Shown here: one piece after another, positions 43,679 to 52,542 of the stretch
Position numbering within the stretch: position 1 is the stretch's first letter
How the letters are laid out: each line of letters opens with the position of its first letter
Source: an uncultured Opitutales bacterium
GTDB taxonomy: Bacteria; Verrucomicrobiota; Verrucomicrobiia; Opitutales; Intestinicryptomonadaceae
Assembly: GCA_900545715.1 (NCBI GenBank)
Contig: URAJ01000001.1
Span: forward strand, 108,248-172,247
Direction of reading: 5' to 3'
DNA length: 64,000 bases
Made by a program: the position numbers and the translations under genes
The notes under the pieces: model-generated
Told to the model about the DNA's origin: nothing
Databases searched by the model: none
What the model saw: only the letters and a program-made list of their open reading frames with translations

Positions 43679-45094
43679 CTATTTGAAATCCTCGCTAAAA
43701 CGCCTGTGTATTCCGTCGAAAGAGCCGTTTGAGAAAAATGCGCATAATATTTTTTCGCCTTTGCCGGTCTCTTCCCTGACCTGTTTTTCCAGCTCCTCAA
43801 GCAATCCCGCGTTGGAAGTAAAAGCAGTTATTTTTCCGGGGTCGGAAGCCGCCATCGCCGAAGTGTCAACACGGCTTTCGGCGGAAACTTTTGAGGTGTC
43901 AGCCGCGCCGATAAACGCCCTGTCGGCTGTGTCTATTGCGCGCGCAAACCTGTCTTGCAATACGTTGCGCTTGGCAGTGTTGCTGCGGGGCTCAAAGCAT
44001 GCCCAAATTTTAAAGTCCGGATACTTGCGCCTGAGAGATGCAACCGTCATTTCTATGGCGGTCGGGTGGTGCCCAAAATCTTCGACAGCCACAACCGACG
44101 GCGTATTTAAAATGACCTCCTGTCGCCTTCGCACTCCCTTAAAATCAACAAGGCATTCGGCGGGGATTGCGAGCGGATTTTCAAGCCCTGAGATTATCGA
44201 AGCTCCCGCAATCGCCATTGCCGCGTTGCGCGCGTTAAATTCCCCCTGCAAGCACCACTCGACGCACTTTTCAACACCGAATCCGGATACTTTGAACGAC
44301 GACGACTCCCCGCTTTGGACAAAATCAGATATGCGCACATCGCAAGAATCGGAAAACCCCACTTTAATTCTGCGGACCCACGGAGTCGGTTCGAGGGACG
44401 CTATATTCTCATCGTCTCCGTTTTCGACTATCGCCCCGAGCGGCGAAACTATGCGCCTGACGTGCGTGAATGTGCGCTTTACGTCGTACAGGTCGCGGAA
44501 TATATCGGCATGGTCAAACTCTATATTGTTAATGACAAGCACTCTCGGGCGGTAGTGTATAAACTTGCTGCGCTTGTCGAAGAACGCGCTGTCGTATTCG
44601 TCGCCCTCTATCACAAACGGCGAGCCGCCTGTTCCCCCGAGATTTGAGCCGCCTTCCGGGAAATCAATCGGGACTCCCCCAATCAGCCAGCCGGGATTCA
44701 TTCCCGCATTTTTTAGCAGGTATGCGGCTATTGTCGTAGTCGTCGTCTTTCCGTGCGTGCCGCTTATCACGAGGCTCGGGCGCTTCCCGATGAGCCTTTC
44801 TCCTATAAGAGACGGCAAGCTTGTGTAGGCAATCGAGGGATTTGCCAACACATATTCCACTTCGGGATTCATTCTGCTTACGGCATTGCCGATTACCACT
44901 ATGTCCGGGGAAAATTCCTCCAAATTGCGGGCGCTCCAGCCTTCGTACGAGCGAACGCCCGCGGCGGCGAGCGCCGATTTCATAGGGTCGTACATGCCCT
45001 TGTCGGAGCCGAGCACATCGTGCCCGAGCTTTTTCATAAGTATGGCGACATTGCCCATGGCTGTGCCGCAAACTCCCACAAAAAATATTTTCAT
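43679..45094 (-). CDS. mpl: UDP-MurNAc:murein tripeptide ligase (peptidoglycan recycling)
   Basis: It reattaches recovered L-Ala-gamma-D-Glu-mDAP to UDP-MurNAc. The product has 471 aa from the ATG at 45094; the frame extends upstream but the Rossmann start MKIFFVGVCGTAMGN is clear. The ATP loop is GTHGKTTTT, and EGDEYDSAFFDKRSKF and EDFGHHPTAI follow as in Mpl rather than MurC. Its ATG overlaps the stop of the upstream esterase (ATGA), so translation is coupled. This implies a diaminopimelate-containing wall and its recycling. Confidence 0.93.
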   Translation of the reverse strand: MKIFFVGVCGTAMGNVAILMKKLGHDVLGSDKGMYDPMKSALAAAGVRSYEGWSARNLEEFSPDIVVIGNAVSRMNPEVEYVLANPSIAYTSLPSLIGERLIGKRPSLVISGTHGKTTTTTIAAYLLKNAGMNPGWLIGGVPIDFPEGGSNLGGTGGSPFVIEGDEYDSAFFDKRSKFIHYRPRVLVINNIEFDHADIFRDLYDVKRTFTHVRRIVSPLGAIVENGDDENIASLEPTPWVRRIKVGFSDSCDVRISDFVQSGESSSFKVSGFGVEKCVEWCLQGEFNARNAAMAIAGASIISGLENPLAIPAECLVDFKGVRRRQEVILNTPSVVAVEDFGHHPTAIEMTVASLRRKYPDFKIWACFEPRSNTAKRNVLQDRFARAIDTADRAFIGAADTSKVSAESRVDTSAMAASDPGKITAFTSNAGLLEELEKQVREETGKGEKILCAFFSNGSFDGIHRRFSEDFK

Positions 45095-46017
45095 TTTTTC
45101 TTTAAAATTTTGTCGAAGAACGCGACGGCGTCGTTCCAAGAGCGAAGGCGGAACGGATCGTTGGGCTTGACGTTCCAAAATGCGTGGTCGTTAGAATCGT
45201 AATAGACGGCTTCGCATTTGACGCCGAGCTTGTCGAGGGCGGATTTCATCATTCTGCTTTCATTGGAAGTCACGGCGGGGTCGTTTTTCGCATGCAAAAG
45301 CAAAACCGGCGGCATCGACGGGTTAAGGTAGGTATAGGGCGAATAGCGCGCGGCCTTTTTGTGGTCGTTGCCGAACATTTTTCCGAAGCGGCGCGGGTTT
45401 GTCATGTCGCAGCCTGCGGCCATGGCGACGCACGCCTGGACGGAATCGTCAATTCCCTCAAAGAAATCGGAGCTCCAGAAAGTCCCGGTTGTCGCCGCGA
45501 GCTGCACAGACATGACCCCTCCCGACGAGCCGCCTACAACCCCTATTTTTTCCGGGTCGCCGAAATAGCGCGAGGCGTTCTTTTTGAGCCATGCTAGGGC
45601 GCGCTTCGCGTCGAAAAGCGCGCAATCCCAGTCGTATTCCGGCCAGAGCCTGTATGATATGCATGCAACAACATACCCTTTGGAAGCCATGTAGGCCGCC
45701 ATCATCGCAAACTTCTTTTCGTTGCCCATGCTCCAGCCGCCGCCGTGGATTGCTATTAGGCATGGTACTTTGCATTGTTCGTAATTTCCCCACGGCAAGT
45801 CGGGGTAATAGACGTCGAGCTTGACGTCGGGGTCGGGGCATTCGGGATAGTAGCGGATTCCCTCGTCGAGATTTACGTTTCCGGGCTTGTCGAACGTCAC
45901 CAATATCTGGTTGCCCGCCCTGCCCGCGCATTTTCCCGAACCGCTTTCGGGGTTTGCGGCGCACGCGCAAAGAAGAGGGACAATGCACGAATACAATATT
46001 ACATTTAGTGCTCTCAT
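45091..46017 (-). CDS. Alpha/beta hydrolase lipoprotein (esterase/lipase family), copy 1
   Basis: The product has 308 aa. The N-terminus is a lipoprotein signal with lipobox LCAC (C19). The fold markers are the oxyanion motif IHGGGWSMG, the nucleophile elbow GGSSGG, an acid in HAKNDPAV and the His in SNDHAFWN, so the catalytic triad is complete. These feruloyl/acetyl-esterase-like enzymes remove acyl groups from polysaccharides. The start overlaps the stop of the small lipoprotein gene and the stop overlaps mpl. It is a diverged copy of the gene at 46.2-47.1 kb. Confidence 0.9.
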   Translation of the reverse strand: MRALNVILYSCIVPLLCACAANPESGSGKCAGRAGNQILVTFDKPGNVNLDEGIRYYPECPDPDVKLDVYYPDLPWGNYEQCKVPCLIAIHGGGWSMGNEKKFAMMAAYMASKGYVVACISYRLWPEYDWDCALFDAKRALAWLKKNASRYFGDPEKIGVVGGSSGGVMSVQLAATTGTFWSSDFFEGIDDSVQACVAMAAGCDMTNPRRFGKMFGNDHKKAARYSPYTYLNPSMPPVLLLHAKNDPAVTSNESRMMKSALDKLGVKCEAVYYDSNDHAFWNVKPNDPFRLRSWNDAVAFFDKILKKK

Positions 46018-46172
46018 TCCTTAAAAAATTTGATTAAATTAAATATGGTTGCTCCGGGATCTTCGACTGTTGTCTGCCTCGTTCCGTTGGGGCCCGATAC
46101 CGTCCTTGTAGCCGCGCAGGCCCCGAGAAGCGCGCAAAGCAAAAGCGCAAGCACTGGAAAGAGGCGCCGCAT
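46014..46172 (-). CDS. 52-aa small lipoprotein between two esterase paralogues
   Basis: This frame is short but well supported: it starts 3 bases after the stop of the upstream esterase and its TGA overlaps the ATG of the next. It has a hydrophobic signal with lipobox LGAC (C19), then a short polar tail (AATRTVSGPNGTRQTTVEDP) and an aromatic end (FNLIKFFKE). The mature protein would be only about 34 residues. I recognise no family; it could be a regulator, anchor or chaperone for the esterases. Confidence 0.72.
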   Translation of the reverse strand: MRRLFPVLALLLCALLGACAATRTVSGPNGTRQTTVEDPGATIFNLIKFFKE

Positions 46173-46175
46173 GCG

Positions 46176-47087
46176 CTATTTTAAAATTTTGTCGAAGAAG
46201 TCGGCGGCATCAGTCCACGAACGCAGGCGCAGGGGGTCGTACGGCTTGGTGTTCCAGAATGCGTGGTCGTCGGAGTCGTAGAATATTATGTCGCACTTAG
46301 CACCAGCTTTTTCGTAGGCGGCCTTGATGTTTTTGCTCTCGGAAATCGGGACTACGGGATCCCTTTCAGAATGCAAAATAAGCATCGGAGCGCTTTTGGA
46401 TCCGACATACGACATCGGAGACAATTCCTTCGCGCGTTGTTTCTCGTTTCCGCCCGGGAAGAGCTTCCACCTTGCGAAAGTGTCGAGGTTTGTCACGGGC
46501 GCCATGGGGACTGCTGCCTGCACGGAATCGTCGAATCCGTCCTTAAAAATTTCCTTCCACTTAGGCGCTCCCGCGCTCACGGCGAGCAGCGCGCTAAGAT
46601 GCCCTCCGGCGCTGCCTCCGGTAACTCCCACGCGATTCGGGTTCCCGCCGTATTTTTCGGCATTCTTTTTAAGCCACCACAGGGCTTTTTTGACGTCGTA
46701 CGCGCAGTCCTCCATTTGGTACTCCGGCCGCAAGCGGTAGGCGGTGCACGCGACTACATAGCCTTTCGACGCCAAAAACGCCGCCATCATCGCATATTTT
46801 TTCTCGTTGCCCATGCTCCAGCCGCCACCGTGGATTAAGAGAATGCACGGATAGGGCTTTTTGCCGCCCTTGAATTTGTCGTTCGGGTAATAGACGTCGA
46901 GCTTGACGTCAGGGTCGGGACACTTAGGGTCGAAGCGCACGCCTTCTTCGAGGGACACGTTCCACGGCTTGTCGAAAGTGACCACTATTTGATTGCCCAT
47001 GCGGTGCGGCGATCTGCCGTCGGACGAATATGCGGAAAGCGCCGCGAAAGCGGCCGCCAGAAAAAGTATTTTTTTGATTGTCTTCAT
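46176..47087 (-). CDS. Alpha/beta hydrolase (esterase/lipase family), copy 2
   Basis: The product has 303 aa from the ATG at 47087; a longer frame starts at 47123 but lacks a better signal. The signal peptide (to ALSA) has no lipobox cysteine, so this copy is soluble in the periplasm, unlike copy 1. The oxyanion motif IHGGGWSMG, nucleophile GGSAGG, acid HSERDPVV and His DSDDHAFWN are conserved. Both copies keep long identical stretches (VTFDKP, CPDPDVKLDVYYP, WSMGNEKK), so they arose by tandem duplication. It is the first gene of the mpl operon, divergent from mutL. Confidence 0.9.
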   Translation of the reverse strand: MKTIKKILFLAAAFAALSAYSSDGRSPHRMGNQIVVTFDKPWNVSLEEGVRFDPKCPDPDVKLDVYYPNDKFKGGKKPYPCILLIHGGGWSMGNEKKYAMMAAFLASKGYVVACTAYRLRPEYQMEDCAYDVKKALWWLKKNAEKYGGNPNRVGVTGGSAGGHLSALLAVSAGAPKWKEIFKDGFDDSVQAAVPMAPVTNLDTFARWKLFPGGNEKQRAKELSPMSYVGSKSAPMLILHSERDPVVPISESKNIKAAYEKAGAKCDIIFYDSDDHAFWNTKPYDPLRLRSWTDAADFFDKILK

Positions 47088-47211
47088 TGGATTGATAAAA
47101 ATTTTTCGCGGGCAAAAAGTCAACCGTATTATGAGTCTCCGCCCGCCGCAAGAGCCGATATTTTTCTTGATGAAAAGCGCGTTTTTTTAATTATATTTTT
47201 CGCAAAAAGAA

Positions 47212-49281
47212 ATGAAGCCGCCGGAAATAAAAATACTGCCCGACGACGTGGCGAATAAAATCGCCGCGGGAGAGGTTGTCGAGCGCCCTGCGTCGGTCGT
47301 GAAGGAGCTGCTTGAAAACTCTATCGACGCCGGGGCTACGCGCATAGACATCGAGTTTAAGCACGGCGGCAAAACTTTTATAAAAGTGCTCGACAACGGC
47401 TGCGGAATGACTCGCCAGCAGGCTCTCATGAGCCTCGAACAGCACGCCACAAGCAAGATACGCTCCCCCGAAGACCTTTTCTCTATTTCTTCCTACGGAT
47501 TCAGGGGTGAGGCCGTTCCGTCGATAGCAAGCGTAAGCAAATTCCGAATGCGCACCCGCCCGGAAGGCGAAAGCGTCGGCACCCAGATAGACTCCTACGC
47601 GAGCCAAGTTCTATCCGTAAAAGAGTGCGGAATGCCGCGCGGGACTGAAATACTCGTCGAAAATCTCTTTTCAGGCGTGCCCGCCCGCCGCAAATTTTTA
47701 AAGAGCGACAACGTCGAGGCGGGCCATATTGCGAGACTCTGCCGCCTTTACGCGCTCGCCCTCCCGAACTTGTCGCTGACTCTCGTAGAAAACTCCAAAG
47801 TGCTGTTTCATTCGGAGGAGGGATTCGGCGTAATTGCGCGGATATCAAAAATATTTGGGCGGGAGACGGCGGAAAATCTGATAGAGCTGAAAGAATCGCA
47901 AAAATACGGAATGAAAGTCTCGGGCGCGATACTCGTCCCAGGCGAATCTTTTTCGACTTCCCGCAACATATGCGTATTTATAAACGGCAGACCCGTTGAA
48001 TGCAGGGCTGTGTACGCCGCCGTGAAAGAGGCGTACTCGCAATTCGTGCCAAAGGGCAGGTTTGCCGGAGCGTTTTTGTTTATCGAGCTGAACCCGTCGT
48101 CCGTCGATGTAAACGTCCACCCCGCAAAGAGGGAGGTGCGCCTAAAAGACGAGCTTGGGGTAAAAAATTTTATAGCAGACGCAATAATCGAGCGCCTTAA
48201 ATCGTTTTCGTTCCAAGAGCCGTTTGGAGCATTTGGAAGACGCGCGGGCGATTGCACAATATCTGGCGAGTTTTCGCGCGCGCTTGAAAGCTTTTCCGGC
48301 AAAAATTCCGCCAGCCGAAACAATCCCGAAACCGCCCAGGAGGCGCGCATGGGCTTGGCGGCAAAAAGTTCTGGCGGCGCAGGCGGCGCAATGTACGCCC
48401 CGCGCGAAGCCCCCTTCCCTTCCGATATAACCGCAGCGGGGAAGCAAGCGGACTTTCACGGTGCGCGGATAGCCGGAGAAAATTCTTTTGAAGTCGGCGA
48501 GAGCGCGAAAATTCTAAAAGAGAGTGCGCCCGACGACGGCGGAAACGAAAAAAATCGCGGTGCTGAAGAACTTCGCGCTTTTGAAGTTGCTGCGGCCTCT
48601 CCGGCCCCTGCAATACTCCCCGACGCAGACAAAAGCCGCGCTTTCAGCGAATATTCGGAGGATTTGCGGACGGCGAAGGCGGTTCGGGCAGCGACGGCGA
48701 ACCCCACATGGAGGTATGTCGGGTGCATAGCCCGAAGGTTTGCAATATTCGAGACGCCAAAATCAATGGCAATAATGTCAATTTTATCCGCTCTCAGGAG
48801 AGTTGACTTCAACCGCATAATGAAGTCGTTGGAGGGGGAAAAGACGCCTTCGCAAAAATTATTGCTGCCGATAACAATGGAGTTCGGAATCTCCGATGAC
48901 GAATTTTTCCGCGCCAACAGGGCGCTTTTTGAATCGTGCGGCTTCGAGATAGACGATTTCGGCAAGGGATATTACAGGATTGCCGCAACGCCCGCATGGC
49001 TCGAATTTTCAGAGGCGGAAAAATTTGTGCGCGACATTGTCGAGAGCTCGTCAGAAAGCGGGCTCAGAACGCGCTCCAAGAGGCTCGGCGACGAAATGTT
49101 TGCGTATATCGCCGCGGGCAAAATAGGCATAGGGGGCTTCGTATGCACGGAGGAATCCGCCACTTCCCTGCTATCAAATCTCCTCTCGTGCCCTATGCAC
49201 ATGACTTCCCCCGACGGGCGCAAAACTCTGTACGAAATATCGCACTCGCGCCTATTGTCGCTCTTTGGAGAAAACGCGTAA
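47212..49281 (+). CDS. mutL: DNA mismatch repair protein MutL, endonuclease motif not seen
   Basis: The product has 689 aa. The GHKL ATPase part is complete (VANKIAAGEVVERP, LLENSIDAGA, DNGCGM, YGFRGEA). A low-complexity linker rich in Ala, Ser and Glu covers about residues 340-490. The C-terminal dimerisation domain follows, but the usual endonuclease motif DQHAxxER is replaced by MSILSALRRVDFNR, and the C(P)HGRP motif reads SPDGRK. It therefore seems a nicking-inactive MutL, like that of MutH-using bacteria. It is divergent from the mpl operon. Confidence 0.92.
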   Translation: MKPPEIKILPDDVANKIAAGEVVERPASVVKELLENSIDAGATRIDIEFKHGGKTFIKVLDNGCGMTRQQALMSLEQHATSKIRSPEDLFSISSYGFRGEAVPSIASVSKFRMRTRPEGESVGTQIDSYASQVLSVKECGMPRGTEILVENLFSGVPARRKFLKSDNVEAGHIARLCRLYALALPNLSLTLVENSKVLFHSEEGFGVIARISKIFGRETAENLIELKESQKYGMKVSGAILVPGESFSTSRNICVFINGRPVECRAVYAAVKEAYSQFVPKGRFAGAFLFIELNPSSVDVNVHPAKREVRLKDELGVKNFIADAIIERLKSFSFQEPFGAFGRRAGDCTISGEFSRALESFSGKNSASRNNPETAQEARMGLAAKSSGGAGGAMYAPREAPFPSDITAAGKQADFHGARIAGENSFEVGESAKILKESAPDDGGNEKNRGAEELRAFEVAAASPAPAILPDADKSRAFSEYSEDLRTAKAVRAATANPTWRYVGCIARRFAIFETPKSMAIMSILSALRRVDFNRIMKSLEGEKTPSQKLLLPITMEFGISDDEFFRANRALFESCGFEIDDFGKGYYRIAATPAWLEFSEAEKFVRDIVESSSESGLRTRSKRLGDEMFAYIAAGKIGIGGFVCTEESATSLLSNLLSCPMHMTSPDGRKTLYEISHSRLLSLFGENA

Positions 49282-50012
49282 TTTTTTTCGCGCCTTGATA
49301 TCGCATTTATTTTGCGCCGATTCGCGAGCAAAATTTAACTTTTTTTATTTAATTCGCGCAGATTTTTTGCGAACTTGCCGCATAAAATTAATGAAATTTT
49401 ATGACTTATAAAAAACGCGGAATTTTTACTTTTTTTAAGGGTGAATTGCAATGTAAGGTTTAACTGATATTCCGCAAAAAATTGAAAATTTTTCTAAAAG
49501 CTAAAATGCCCCATGTGGATAAAAAAACCTTCCGCGCATTTTTTTAGCCCCGTTTGGATTTCGCGCCAATGCGCGCGCGGCGGGGGATTTTTCAGGTTTA
49601 TCCTAAAAATTTGCCGTTTGGCAAGCCGAATGGGAACCACAAGCTCACAACTTAAACTTTGAAGGAAAACTCTTACTAAAAACGATAAAAAAAATTCTCG
49701 CCGCATTACAGGCAAACGCGAAAAACAAACGCAAAAAATATCCCAAACCGCGAATGGAATTATAAGGCAACTCTAAAACAAAAATCCGCCCCTGCCCCAT
49801 GCGCCGCAACGCTTTTGGCGCCGCCTGAAAAAAATGCCGCAAAAAATATCGAAAACTGGCAATCGCCGTTCAATTAGGCTGGACACACCCGCCGTTTAAT
49901 GTTTGTCTTGCAAACGCATATATTTTATTCGGCTAAAAAACAACACGCCGACAAAGAGAAATCGCACGCCCGAGACGTCCCAACCGTACGGCTGCAAAAA
50001 AGGAAAAATATA
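49282..50012. other. Long A/T-rich leader and gap upstream of pnp
   Basis: No supported gene is present. Frames on both strands have low-complexity products. The pnp ribosome-binding site (AAGGA at 50000-50004) closes this region. A long 5' leader with autoregulation of pnp, as known in E. coli, is possible but I see no clear RNase III-type stem. Confidence 0.5.
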
Positions 50013-52160
50013 ATGGATCAAAAATACAGTGTAGAGGTCCCCGACCTCGGAATACAAATCTCCACCGGCTCGATAGCCAAGCAGGCAAACGGATCGGTGA
50101 CAATAAGCATGGGAGAGACAAACCTCCTCGTCACCGCGACAGCGGCGGGAGCCCTGCGCGACGGGCAGGACTTCTTCCCCCTCACGGTGGACTACCGCGA
50201 AACCTTCTCCGCCGCCGGAAAAATCCCCGGAGGCTATTTCAAACGCGAAGGCCGCCCCAACGAAAAAGAAATTCTGACATCGAGACTTTGCGACAGGCCC
50301 CTTCGCCCGCTATTTCCGAAGGGCTTTATGAATGAAGTCCAGGTAATAGGGCTTCTGCTCTCGGCGGACATGGTAAACGACCCCGATATTTTGATGGTAA
50401 ACGGCGCGTCCGCGGCGCTGCTTATTTCCGACATTCCGTGGAACGGACCTATCGGCGGCGTAAGAATCGGCGAAATCGACGGGAAATTCGTAGTCAACCC
50501 GACCCACGAGCAAATGCTCGACTCCACCCTCGACCTCGTGTACGTCGGCAACGAGCGCGAGATGATGATGATTGAGGGATCCGCCGAACAGTGCCCCGAA
50601 GACAGATTTATAGAAGCTCTCGAATTTGCACAGGTTCAGATTCAGAAAATAATCTCCGCCCAGAAGGAGCTCGCTAAAATCTGCGGAAAGCAAAAGCGCG
50701 AATTTCCGCTTGTCGTATGCAAGCCGGAAATTATGCAGATGTGCTCCGAATACGTCGGCGGGCGCCTTCTCGAAGCCGTTTTCCAAGACAGCAAGCTGAA
50801 GAGGCAGGCCGACGTCGACGCCCTAATGCAGGAGACTGCCGAATTTGTAAAAGGCAAAATCGGCGAGGAAGAATTCGACATGGCGCAAATCAAAATGGCG
50901 TTCGAAGAATTGCAGGAAAAAGTGTACCGCGACAATATTCTCGACGCCGGCAAGCGCTGCGACGGCAGGACCTACATGGACTTGCGCCCGATAAGCGCAA
51001 AAACAGGCGTTCTTCCCCGCGTGCACGGCAGCGCGCTGTTCTCCCGCGGAGAAACACAGGCCCTGGTGCTTACTACCCTCGGCACGACGAGAGACTGCCA
51101 GGAGCTCGACGGGCTCACCGGCGGAACTAAACAAAAGTCTTTCATACTGCACTACAACTTCCCGCCCTACTCCGTCGGCGAAACCGGACGCTTCGGCAGC
51201 CCGGGCCGCCGCGAAATCGGCCACGGCGCGCTCGCTGAACGCTCGCTGCTTCCCGTGCTTCCGTCGGAAGACGAATTCCCGTACGCGATACGCTTGGTGT
51301 CTGAAATAATGGAGTCCAACGGCTCCACCTCGATGGCTTCGGTATGCGGAGGCTGCCTCAGCCTTATGGACGCAGGCGTGCCGATTCAGACGCCCGTATC
51401 CGGCATAAGCTGCGGGCTTGTCACCCGCAAGGACGAAAGCGGCAAGATAATAAAGCACGTTGTGCTCACCGACATCATTGGCGCGGAAGACCACTACGGA
51501 GACATGGACTTTAAAATCTGCGGAACCAAAAACGGCATAACCGGCTTCCAGCTCGACTTGAAAATCGACGGGCTGCCGATTGAAATCGCGAAAGAGGCGA
51601 TTTACCGCAACCACGATGTCAGAATGAAAATTCTCGGCATAATGGCGGAAGCGATAGCCGAGCCCAATAAGGAGCTCAAGCCTTGCGCGCCGCGGATTAA
51701 GATAATGAAGATAGATCCCGATAAAATCGGCATGCTAATCGGCCCCGGAGGCAAAAATATCCGCCGCATAACGGAATACTCCGGAGCGCAAATAGACATC
51801 GACGACGACAACCCCGGAAGAGTCTGCATATACGCCACAAGCGAAGAAAGCATGAAACGCGCAATATCGGAAGTGGAACTTGTGACAGGCGAGATAGAAG
51901 TCGGCAAGACCTACAAAGGTATAGTTCGTTCCATAAAAGACTTTGGCGCGTTCGTCGAATGCCTGCCCGGCAAAGAGGGGCTCGTTCACATATCCGAGCT
52001 TGCGGACTTCCGCGTGAACAAGACCGAAGACGTCTGCAAACTTGGCGACGAGATACTCGTAAAGTGCATAGGCATAGACGACAAAGGCAGAGTTCGCCTC
52101 TCCCGCCGCGCCGCCTTGTGCGAGCAGCAGGGAATCCCGTACGAGCCGAAGTCTCGCTAA
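50013..52160 (+). CDS. pnp: Polyribonucleotide nucleotidyltransferase (PNPase)
   Basis: It degrades RNA 3' to 5' using phosphate. The product has 715 aa from the ATG at 50013, chosen because AAGGA lies 8 bases upstream and because the PNPase core starts right there ([18 protein letters not shown]). Two RNase PH repeats are visible ([41 protein letters not shown]), then a KH domain ([11 protein letters not shown]) and an S1 domain ([13 protein letters not shown]). Followed by a strong terminator; rpsO is not adjacent. Confidence 0.97.
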   Translation: MDQKYSVEVPDLGIQISTGSIAKQANGSVTISMGETNLLVTATAAGALRDGQDFFPLTVDYRETFSAAGKIPGGYFKREGRPNEKEILTSRLCDRPLRPLFPKGFMNEVQVIGLLLSADMVNDPDILMVNGASAALLISDIPWNGPIGGVRIGEIDGKFVVNPTHEQMLDSTLDLVYVGNEREMMMIEGSAEQCPEDRFIEALEFAQVQIQKIISAQKELAKICGKQKREFPLVVCKPEIMQMCSEYVGGRLLEAVFQDSKLKRQADVDALMQETAEFVKGKIGEEEFDMAQIKMAFEELQEKVYRDNILDAGKRCDGRTYMDLRPISAKTGVLPRVHGSALFSRGETQALVLTTLGTTRDCQELDGLTGGTKQKSFILHYNFPPYSVGETGRFGSPGRREIGHGALAERSLLPVLPSEDEFPYAIRLVSEIMESNGSTSMASVCGGCLSLMDAGVPIQTPVSGISCGLVTRKDESGKIIKHVVLTDIIGAEDHYGDMDFKICGTKNGITGFQLDLKIDGLPIEIAKEAIYRNHDVRMKILGIMAEAIAEPNKELKPCAPRIKIMKIDPDKIGMLIGPGGKNIRRITEYSGAQIDIDDDNPGRVCIYATSEESMKRAISEVELVTGEIEVGKTYKGIVRSIKDFGAFVECLPGKEGLVHISELADFRVNKTEDVCKLGDEILVKCIGIDDKGRVRLSRRAALCEQQGIPYEPKSR

Positions 52161-52180
52161 GAAACGCAATTTATTTCAAG

Positions 52181-52207
52181 CGCCCCGATTTTTCGGGGCG
52201 TTTTTTT
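52181..52207 (+). terminator. Terminator of pnp
   Basis: A perfect 8-bp stem CGCCCCGA/TCGGGGCG with a TTTT loop is followed by a T run, 20 bases after the stop. Confidence 0.93.
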
Positions 52208-52490
52208 TATCCAAGCATAAAAATTTTTTCGCGCGCGTCTTATGCAACTTTCTTTCAAGTTCGATTTTTCGGATTTAAAATTTATTGTTTGGAATTGAGT
52301 TTTTTTTCAAATACCACATTTGCCCGCTCCATTTTTAGTAAACTGCATTAAGAGTCTTAATCGCTTTTCGTGGAATGGGAAGCTTCGTAAATAATATAAA
52401 TGCGAAACACCACAAATTTTTTTGAATATGCCCGAAGACAACATTAAATAAAATCCGCGTATAAAAAAATTTCGCACAATCGAAAAAATA

Positions 52491-52525
52491 AAAAAGGCGC
52501 ATTCATTGGAACGCGCCTTTTTATT
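52491..52525 (-). terminator. Terminator of the 52.5-53.9 kb PEP-CTERM gene
   Basis: AAAAAGGCGC and GCGCCTTTTT form a 10-bp stem with a long loop; it can work on both strands and lies 17 bases beyond the stop codon. The gap from 52208 to 52490 shows nothing else. Confidence 0.85.
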
Positions 52526-52542
52526 TGGAGAAAAGCGAAAGG

